Origin: an uncultured Lachnospiraceae bacterium
Lineage (GTDB): Bacteria; Bacillota; Clostridia; Lachnospirales; Lachnospiraceae
DNA: 10,167 nt
Assembly (NCBI GenBank): GCA_945836565.1
Contig: CAMALN010000041.1
Span: 1-10,167 of the forward strand
Reading direction: 5' to 3'
In this document: positions 1 through 5,257 of the stretch, piece by piece
Layout of the letters: each line of letters begins with the position of its first letter
Numbering within the stretch: position 1 is the first letter of the stretch
Program-made: the position numbers and the translations under genes
The notes under the pieces: generated by a model
Seen by the model: the letters and a program-made list of their open reading frames with translations, nothing else
The model's database searches: none
Told to the model about the DNA's origin: nothing

Positions 1-54
1 CAACAGGGACAGGAAAAGTGGCTTTTTAAAAAGCCACTTTTCCTGTCCCTGTTG
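1..54. repeat. 54-bp perfect palindrome, probable terminator hairpin or REP-like element
   Basis: The two 27-base halves (1-27 and 28-54) are exact reverse complements with no mismatch and no spacer. The centre reads TTTTTAAAAA flanked by GTGGC and GCCAC. As RNA it would form a very long stem. It starts 7 bases after the stop codon of the minus-strand chemoreceptor gene, so it could end that transcript. The inner part, an A-tract, GTGGC, a loop, GCCAC and a T-tract, looks like a bidirectional intrinsic terminator. The outer arms (CAACAGGGACAGG and its complement) are not needed for termination and resemble the GGGACAG-type palindromes dispersed in many bacterial genomes; that link is from memory and unproven. 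The palindrome touches the window edge and could extend further. Confidence 0.85.
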
Positions 55-61
55 GCATATA

Positions 62-2056
62 TTATAAATTAAAGCTGTGAATCTGCTGATTCAAAAGCTC
101 TGTCTGCTCTGTCATCTGCTCGGCGGTGTCTGAATTAACCTTTGAAATCTCTGAATTGTTTTTGACGATACTCTCTATCTCTGATACTGATTCAGATATA
201 CTCTCGATATATTCCTCCTGCTGCTTGAATACTTCGGCCATATTGCTTATCTCGTTTTTTGCAACCTCAAAGCTGTTCAGATTGTTCTCCAGTACGTGGA
301 TGGTGTCGTTCATTATGTTCATACCATCCTGAACAGCAGCGTTATTCTTGTTGACCATATCATTGATTATTTCGCTTGTTCTTGCCGTGTCGTTTGATAA
401 GCCTCGTATCTCGTCAGCAACTACTACAAAGCCCTTTCCTGCATCGCCGGCACGTGCTGCCTCGATAGAAGCATTGAGGGCAAGTAGGTTAGTCTGAGAA
501 TTGATTTTGTTTATCATCTCGAGACATTCACCGATTCTTGCAGAGCTATCCTCGATATCACGCATCTTCTGGCTAAGCTCTTCCATCTGTATGGTTGATA
601 TGTCTCGCAGATTTGCATTATTGGCAACTACTATATTTATTACGTTCTGGGCGTTCTTGGTTGCGCTGTTCATATTCTCACGCAGAATACCCATATTTGT
701 TGCCAGGTTATTGATGTTATCTGCCTGGGTAGAAGAACCCTCAGCAACCTGTCCGGATACATCCGATACTTGTTCTGATATGTGTCTGAATTTCTTTGCG
801 CTGACATCAATATCAGTGATAAGAGAATGCAGGTTAGAGGTTATCTGTGTGATGGAATTCTCAAGTCTTGCAAAATCACCTCGGTATGTCACGCCGGCTT
901 CGCAGGCAAGGTTACCTGAGGCGATTTCCTCCAGAATTCTGGCGATATCGTCTATGTAGGATTTGAGTGTAGCAATTGTTGTGTTGAGCGATTCCTGAAG
1001 AATAGTAATCTCAAGACTAACCTCCTCCTCGTCAAAGGTTACATCCAGATTGCCTTCTGCGATTGCGGGAATCTTCTCGGCCAATCCCTCCAAAGGCCTG
1101 AACCATTTGCCGATTGTCTTCTTGTTGAAAAGTCTTGATACATAGGTACTTACAAAGAACAGTATCACATATAGCACGAAGGTTTTTACAAAGTCCATAT
1201 ATACCTGCAGCCAATCCTTGACTACAATTACAGTAAATGGTGAGTCCTCGGAGCTTGCGCTTGTAATGGTTTTGAGCTTTTTACTGTAATTAACCATGGT
1301 TTCAACGCTACCATCCTTACCCATACATCTATTGTATTTGGTGTCTGCAACGTTGACCTTTACATCACCGCCTAACTGGTAATCCTCAGATGGGTGTGTG
1401 ATGATGGTGCCGTCCGGACCTATAAGAAATGCATAGTTGCTGCCGTTGTAGCTTTCTGACAGTATGGAGGTCAGCTTGTCCATATAGAAATCAATTCCGA
1501 ATACACCAATTGTCTCTCCGTCTATAACGACCTTCTTACTGAAGGTAATGCAATATCCGCCGGTCTGCTCGTCAGCATAAGGCTCGGTAATGTATATATC
1601 GTCAGAATTAATTGCTCCGCTGTACCATGACCTTCCTGCCACATCGAAGTCAGGGTCCGGCTTCCAGCCATTGTTCATAATAACCAGACCGGGAAGGGCA
1701 GGGTCGGAAATGTATGTACAGGAAATATGGTCGTATTTCATAGTAATATTGTTAAGGTATTCAACTGTACGGTCATAATCCTTATACATATCGCCCTGAG
1801 CTTCGACTCCGTTTACGAACATATCAAGAATCCTGCTTTGCTCGAGCACCCATTTTTCTACCTGTGCATTATAATTTTCGGCTTCTCTTCTGATTTTTGA
1901 ATTGGTATACAATACGCAGAGATAGCCCATAACTATTAATGCAACTGTAAGAACAACAGACAGAACGATGGTGATGTTTTTGTTGATGATTTTTGTAAAT
2001 AAGTCGCTGTATTTTTGCTTCTCGTTATTGCTATAGCTATTATCCTTTGTTCTCAT
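62..2056 (-). CDS. Methyl-accepting chemotaxis protein, dCache-type membrane receptor (664 aa)
   Basis: A transmembrane chemoreceptor that senses an extracellular ligand and controls the CheA kinase through its cytoplasmic hairpin. Counting from the chosen ATG, a first membrane helix lies at about 28-50, an extracellular double-Cache sensor at about 55-280, a second membrane helix at about 288-308, and a HAMP-like linker after it. The signalling tip at about 510-560 carries the family signature [17 protein letters not shown] followed by [14 protein letters not shown]. In the sensor, R142-x-W144-Y145 and D189 (in GVFGIDF) match part of the amino-acid-binding dCache motif, but the Asp expected three residues after the Trp is Gly147, so the ligand is open. 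The C-terminus (IHSFNL) lacks a CheR-binding pentapeptide. The ATG at 2056 is preferred to an in-frame TTG five codons upstream, because that TTG overlaps the GAGGGGG ribosome site, which sits 6 bases before the ATG. The gene is monocistronic within view and divergent from murB. Confidence 0.93.
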   Translation of the reverse strand: MRTKDNSYSNNEKQKYSDLFTKIINKNITIVLSVVLTVALIVMGYLCVLYTNSKIRREAENYNAQVEKWVLEQSRILDMFVNGVEAQGDMYKDYDRTVEYLNNITMKYDHISCTYISDPALPGLVIMNNGWKPDPDFDVAGRSWYSGAINSDDIYITEPYADEQTGGYCITFSKKVVIDGETIGVFGIDFYMDKLTSILSESYNGSNYAFLIGPDGTIITHPSEDYQLGGDVKVNVADTKYNRCMGKDGSVETMVNYSKKLKTITSASSEDSPFTVIVVKDWLQVYMDFVKTFVLYVILFFVSTYVSRLFNKKTIGKWFRPLEGLAEKIPAIAEGNLDVTFDEEEVSLEITILQESLNTTIATLKSYIDDIARILEEIASGNLACEAGVTYRGDFARLENSITQITSNLHSLITDIDVSAKKFRHISEQVSDVSGQVAEGSSTQADNINNLATNMGILRENMNSATKNAQNVINIVVANNANLRDISTIQMEELSQKMRDIEDSSARIGECLEMINKINSQTNLLALNASIEAARAGDAGKGFVVVADEIRGLSNDTARTSEIINDMVNKNNAAVQDGMNIMNDTIHVLENNLNSFEVAKNEISNMAEVFKQQEEYIESISESVSEIESIVKNNSEISKVNSDTAEQMTEQTELLNQQIHSFNL

Positions 2057-2062
2057 AATTAT

Positions 2063-2068
2063 CCCCCT
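2063..2068 (-). promoter_or_regulatory. Ribosome binding site fixing the chemoreceptor start
   Basis: The minus strand reads AGGGGG here, 6 bases before the ATG at 2056. It overlaps the in-frame upstream TTG (2069-2071), which argues against that codon as the start. Confidence 0.75.
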
Positions 2069-2103
2069 CAATTTTTTTTGGCATTTTACACCACATATTA
2101 CAT

Positions 2104-2132
2104 ATTTTACATTATGATGTAAAATAGGTCAA
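2104..2132 (-). promoter_or_regulatory. Sigma-A-type promoter of the chemoreceptor gene with overlapping inverted repeat
   Basis: On the minus strand TTGACC (2132-2127) and TAAAAT (2109-2104) are separated by exactly 17 bases, a good vegetative promoter. The first transcribed base would be near 2097, giving a leader of about 40 bases. A 22-bp inverted repeat, ATTTTACAT-TATG-ATGTAAAAT (2104-2125), covers the -10 and almost all of the spacer, the right place for a repressor operator. No TAAA...CCGATA sigma-28 element was seen. Confidence 0.6.
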
Positions 2133-2141
2133 ATGGATTTG

Positions 2142-2163
2142 TGTTTACAGTCTGTTTACGGTC
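2142..2163. repeat. Tandem 11-bp repeat upstream of the chemoreceptor promoter
   Basis: TGTTTACAGTC (2142-2152) is followed directly by TGTTTACGGTC (2153-2163), one mismatch in 11. It lies 10 bases upstream of the chemoreceptor -35 element. A period of 11 bp places both copies on the same helix face, as expected for tandem activator or regulator half-sites. The binding protein is unknown. Confidence 0.5.
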
Positions 2164-2200
2164 TGCTTTGTTGAAAAAACCGAATAAGTTGTGGGCTTTT

Positions 2201-2237
2201 TGAATAAAATTGTATATTTTATCACATTGAATAAAAT
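2201..2237. repeat. Pair of TGAATAAAAT direct repeats
   Basis: Identical 10-base words at 2201-2210 and 2228-2237 are spaced 27 bp start to start, in the AT-rich divergent region. The second copy overlaps the proposed murB -35 element (2227-2232). In AT-rich DNA such a pair could be chance, so confidence that it is functional is low. Confidence 0.3.
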
Positions 2238-2255
2238 ACAGACGTAGAGTATTAT
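2227..2255 (+). promoter_or_regulatory. Candidate promoter of the murB-rapZ-whiA-HPr operon
   Basis: TTGAAT (2227-2232) and TATTAT (2250-2255) are separated by 17 bases, with a start expected near 2262. An alternative perfect -10, TATAAT at 2278-2283, has no convincing -35. A second TATAAT at 2287-2292 is too close to the ribosome site at 2296-2300 to be useful. No operator was recognised for this direction. Confidence 0.4.
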
Positions 2256-2309
2256 ATTAAATGGTGTATTTTAGGCATATAATCCTTATAATATGAAGGG
2301 ATGTAGATT

Positions 2310-3188
2310 ATGATACTTGAATTAGAGGGCATTGAATATAGAGAACAGGAGCGGCTTTCCGGATATTGTACCTTCAAGGTCGGCGGAATGGGCAGGCTTT
2401 TGATATTTCCAAAGGATAAGGATGAAATAAAAAAAGCACTTGCATATTGTAAGAATAGCAATATGCGATATATGATAATAGGAAACGGAAGTAATATTCT
2501 TTTTTCGGATGAAGGCTTTGACGGAGCACTGATTAAGATAGGAAGGAAAATGAGCCGGATAGATATTGAAGGCGAGTATATATATGCTGAGGCCGGAATC
2601 CTTCTCTCGCAGCTTGCGGCGAGAGCCGCAGAAAAATCATTAACGGGATTGGAGTTTGCGGCCGGTATACCGGGAACCTTAGGTGGTGCAGTGTGTATGA
2701 ACGCCGGGGCATACGGCGGCGAGATGAAGGATGTTATAGTATCTGTAGATATCCTTGAGGACGGAGAGCTTAAAACATATTCAAATGAGGAGCTAAGGCT
2801 GTCCTATAGGCACAGTATAATTACTGAGAATCCAGAGCTTATAGTTCTTGGTGCCAGGCTAAAGCTGGCCATAGGCGATGAGCAGGCTATACGTGAGCGT
2901 ATGAGGGAGCTTGCGAATGCCAGAAGCAGCAAGCAGCCACTGGAATACCCCAGTGCAGGCTCGACCTTTAAGAGACCTGAAGGCTATTATGCCGGAAAGC
3001 TCATAGAGGATAGCGGATTAAAGGGCTATAGAGTAGGCGGGGCCTGTGTATCCGAGAAGCATTGCGGCTTCGTTGTAAATGATAGAAATGCTACCGCGAA
3101 CGATATCAAGCAATTGATAAAGGATGTTCAGGATAAGGTGTACCGTGAATTCGGTGTCAGGTTGGAGACAGAGGTTAAGATAGTATGA
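2310..3188 (+). CDS. murB: UDP-N-acetylenolpyruvoylglucosamine reductase
   Basis: The FAD enzyme that uses NADPH to reduce UDP-GlcNAc-enolpyruvate to UDP-MurNAc, the second committed step of peptidoglycan precursor synthesis in the cytoplasm. The 292 residues match the shorter type II MurB of Firmicutes. Visible signatures are the FAD-binding IIGNGSNIL (56-64) and GIPGTLGGAVCMNAGAYGG (119-137), then SYRHS (165-169) with the active-site arginine. PSAGSTF (214-220) supplies the proton-donating serine at 218, and RLETEVKIV near the C-terminus holds the catalytic glutamate at 286. The ribosome site GAAGGG ends 9 bases before the ATG. The stop codon overlaps the rapZ start as ATGA, so the two are translationally coupled. 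Nothing is missing. Confidence 0.97.
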   Translation: MILELEGIEYREQERLSGYCTFKVGGMGRLLIFPKDKDEIKKALAYCKNSNMRYMIIGNGSNILFSDEGFDGALIKIGRKMSRIDIEGEYIYAEAGILLSQLAARAAEKSLTGLEFAAGIPGTLGGAVCMNAGAYGGEMKDVIVSVDILEDGELKTYSNEELRLSYRHSIITENPELIVLGARLKLAIGDEQAIRERMRELANARSSKQPLEYPSAGSTFKRPEGYYAGKLIEDSGLKGYRVGGACVSEKHCGFVVNDRNATANDIKQLIKDVQDKVYREFGVRLETEVKIV

Positions 3189-4060
3189 GATTTGTGATTG
3201 TTACAGGGATGAGCGGTGCCGGAAAATCAACGGCACTTAAGACGTTAGAGGATATGGGATTTTTCTGTGTGGATAATCTGCCTGTTATGCTTATCGAGAC
3301 ATTTGCAGGCATTGCGCAGGATGATAAGCTGGATGTTGACAATGTTGCAATAGGAGTAGATATAAGAAGCGGAGAAGCACTCGGACAGCTCTCTGTCTGT
3401 CTTGAGGAGATGAAGGCAAAGGATTATAATTATGAGATACTTTTCCTTGATTCAAGTGAGGTTGCACTTGTAAAGCGTTACAAGGAGACGAGGAGAAAGC
3501 ATCCGCTGTCCAAGACCGGACGTATCAACGAGGGTATCAAGCGTGAGAGGGAAAAAATAGAGTTCTTAAAGCAGAGAGCTGATTATATTATAGATACAAG
3601 TACATTGCTTACAAGGGAGCTTAAGGCTGAGCTTGAGAAGATATTTGTGGGTGGAGAGGCATATAACAGCATAATCGTTACAGTTATGTCCTTTGGCTTC
3701 AAATATGGCATACCGAGAGATTCGGATCTTGTGTATGATGTGCGTTTCTTACCGAATCCTTACTATGACCCGGAGCTTAAACCGCTTACGGGAAATGACG
3801 AGTCTGTAAGGCAGTATGTGAATAATTGTGAGGAATACGACATATTTATGAAGAAGCTTTACGACATGATAGAATTCCTGATTCCTCTATATAAGAGAGA
3901 GGGCAAGAACCAGCTTGTAATTTCCATTGGCTGTACAGGCGGCAAGCACCGCTCGGTTACGGTTGCGAATGCTTTGGCAGAGGAGCTGCAGGAGCTTCCA
4001 TATACTGTCAGATTATTTCATCGAGATATTACAAAGGATAGAATTATTAAAGGCGAATAG
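3185..4060 (+). CDS. rapZ: RapZ/YvcJ family nucleotide-binding protein
   Basis: A P-loop nucleotide-binding regulator. In E. coli RapZ is the RNase E adapter for the glucosamine-6-phosphate sRNA circuit; in Bacillus YvcJ binds and hydrolyses nucleotides and affects competence. The 291 residues carry Walker A GMSGAGKS (8-15), a DIRSG motif (59-63) and the C-terminal-domain signatures VMSFGFKYGIPRDSDLVYDV (167-186), RFLPNPYYDP (187-196) and IGCTGGKHRSV (248-258), followed by FHRDI (278-282). The length is normal. The C-terminus lacks the basic run that E. coli RapZ uses for RNA binding, so a role like YvcJ is more likely than sRNA adaptation (inference). It starts inside the murB stop (ATGA) and is followed 8 bases later by whiA, as in the conserved Gram-positive cluster, but without yvcK between them. 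Confidence 0.95.
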   Translation: MRFVIVTGMSGAGKSTALKTLEDMGFFCVDNLPVMLIETFAGIAQDDKLDVDNVAIGVDIRSGEALGQLSVCLEEMKAKDYNYEILFLDSSEVALVKRYKETRRKHPLSKTGRINEGIKREREKIEFLKQRADYIIDTSTLLTRELKAELEKIFVGGEAYNSIIVTVMSFGFKYGIPRDSDLVYDVRFLPNPYYDPELKPLTGNDESVRQYVNNCEEYDIFMKKLYDMIEFLIPLYKREGKNQLVISIGCTGGKHRSVTVANALAEELQELPYTVRLFHRDITKDRIIKGE

Positions 4061-4068
4061 GTGATGAT

Positions 4069-4908
4069 ATGTCTTTTTCCAGAAGAGTAAAGGAAGAACT
4101 CATCGTAAATATGAGTCCGTCGAGACATTGCAGGCTCGCAGAATTAGCAGCCATAGTGGCTATGACGGGACATTGGGAGCAGGACCAATGGATAATGGAT
4201 CTGGAGCACGAATACGTTCGTGAAAAGCAGCAGAAGCTTATAAAACTGCTTGCTATAGATGTGAATTCTGATGAAGGCAGGGCAGGTCTGAAGCTGAAAA
4301 GAACTGACACAGTTGAGGTTGGCAGACAGATTGTCGAGAGAGCCTGCTGCAAACAGGCGTTTTTGCGAGGAGCATTCTTATCGGTGGGCTCTATAACGAA
4401 TCCTGAAAAGGGGTATCACATGGAGCTTGCATGCGATGATGAGGATATAGCAAGGCTGATTATGACGCTTTTTGGTGCGTTTTCACTGGAGCCTAAGCTT
4501 ATTACCAGAAAAAAGTATTATGTAGTGTATTTTAAGGATGGTTCTCAGATAACAGATGCACTTAATCTGCTTGGAGCACATAAGGCTCTTATGGAGATGG
4601 AAAATGTCCGCATATTGAAGGATGTCCGCAATCGTATCAACAGAAATGTAAATTGTGAGACTGCGAATTCAAACAAAGCTGTAAAGGCCGGAGTAAAGCA
4701 GCAGGAGGATATACAGCTTATAATAGAAAAAAGAGGCTTGAATTATTTATCGGATAACTTAAGGGAGATAGCGAAGCTTAGACTTGAGGAGCCTGAGCTT
4801 CCGCTTAAGGAGCTGGGAGAATTACTTCAACCGCCACTCGGTAAATCCGGTGTAAATCATAGATTAAAGAAAATAAGTGAAATAGCAGAAGAGCTAAGGA
4901 GGAATTAA
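4069..4908 (+). CDS. whiA: WhiA/YvcL DNA-binding regulator, short N-terminal domain
   Basis: WhiA is a LAGLIDADG-fold protein with a C-terminal helix-turn-helix. It controls sporulation genes in Streptomyces and influences cell division and chromosome segregation in Bacillus. Here the family core is clear: CCKQAFLRGAFLSVGSI (93-109), NPEKGYHMEL (111-120), LLGAHKALMEMENVRILKDV (167-186), NRNVNCETAN (191-200) and the helix-turn-helix around LKELGELLQPPLGKSGVNHR (246-265). At 279 residues it is roughly 30-40 shorter than the usual 310-330. The shortening lies between the conserved start (MSFSRRVKEEL, AELAAIV) and residue 92, where the first LAGLIDADG-like unit should be. The ATG at 4069 follows AGGTGATG, which overlaps the rapZ stop, and begins with the family's typical MSFS, so the start is right and the deletion is internal. 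Confidence 0.94.
   Translation: MSFSRRVKEELIVNMSPSRHCRLAELAAIVAMTGHWEQDQWIMDLEHEYVREKQQKLIKLLAIDVNSDEGRAGLKLKRTDTVEVGRQIVERACCKQAFLRGAFLSVGSITNPEKGYHMELACDDEDIARLIMTLFGAFSLEPKLITRKKYYVVYFKDGSQITDALNLLGAHKALMEMENVRILKDVRNRINRNVNCETANSNKAVKAGVKQQEDIQLIIEKRGLNYLSDNLREIAKLRLEEPELPLKELGELLQPPLGKSGVNHRLKKISEIAEELRRN
4895..4902 (+). promoter_or_regulatory. Strong ribosome binding site for the HPr-like gene
   Basis: TAAGGAGG lies inside the last codons of whiA, 9 bases before the ATG at 4912. It is the most complete Shine-Dalgarno in the operon and suggests that the HPr-like protein is translated more strongly than its upstream neighbours. Confidence 0.75.
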
Positions 4909-4911
4909 AAA

Positions 4912-5169
4912 ATGGCAAGTAGGAATGTGGTTGTGAATTTGGCGAAGGATGCAGAGGCAAGACCTGTAGCAATGGTAGTCCAGATTGCAAGCCAGTTTGA
5001 AAGCAGAGTATTCATTGTAGACAAGAATAAGAAGATTAATGCAAAAAGCATTATGGGAATGATGAGTCTGAACTTTGGAAACGGCACTGAGCTTACTATT
5101 GAAGCTGATGGTAATGATGCCCAGGCTGCCGTAGATGCTGTGGCTGAGTATATTGAAAATGCAAAGTAA
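4912..5169 (+). CDS. Crh-like HPr paralogue with Glu in place of His15
   Basis: An 85-residue protein of the HPr fold. Aligned without gaps to Bacillus HPr, the phosphocarrier motif G-[IL]-H15-A-R-P becomes D-A-E15-A-R-P: the histidine that accepts phosphate from Enzyme I is glutamate (codon GAG, 4954-4956). Arg17 and Pro18 are kept. The regulatory site is intact as INAKS46IMGMMSL, the target of HPr kinase/phosphorylase. Bacillus Crh is the precedent: it has Gln15, keeps Ser46, and is encoded at the end of yvcJ-yvcK-yvcL-crh. This gene sits in the matching place, 3 bases after whiA. It should be unable to take part in phosphotransferase sugar uptake and is probably a Ser46-dependent co-regulator, for example of carbon catabolite control with CcpA. 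I left the symbol blank because Glu15 differs from Crh and crh is not formally established outside Bacillus. Confidence 0.9.
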   Translation: MASRNVVVNLAKDAEARPVAMVVQIASQFESRVFIVDKNKKINAKSIMGMMSLNFGNGTELTIEADGNDAQAAVDAVAEYIENAK

Positions 5170-5185
5170 AAAGGAATATAGTTTC

Positions 5186-5214
5186 TTGCGAAGACACTTT
5201 ATATATGGTAAAAT
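5186..5214 (+). promoter_or_regulatory. Promoter upstream of the Sel1/TPR gene
   Basis: TTGCGA (5186-5191) and TAAAAT (5209-5214) are 17 bases apart, with a start expected near 5221 and a leader of about 37 bases. No terminator is visible between the HPr-like stop (5169) and this promoter, so read-through from the murB operon is also possible. AGGAGG at 5245-5250 is the ribosome site, 7 bases before the ATG. Confidence 0.5.
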
Positions 5215-5257
5215 GTAGGTTCAAAAGGGTGACTTACATATATCAGGAGGGAGAAAT

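Noticed and set aside
501..959. 152-codon plus-strand frame opposite the chemoreceptor
   Set aside because: It is antisense of the conserved signalling domain, without a ribosome site or a recognisable product.
2057..2071. TTG start five codons upstream for the chemoreceptor
   Set aside because: It overlaps the GAGGGGG ribosome site that serves the ATG at 2056.
2293..2311. Six-codon ATG...TGA mini-frame overlapping the murB start
   Set aside because: It has no ribosome site of its own and contains the murB ribosome site; probably accidental.
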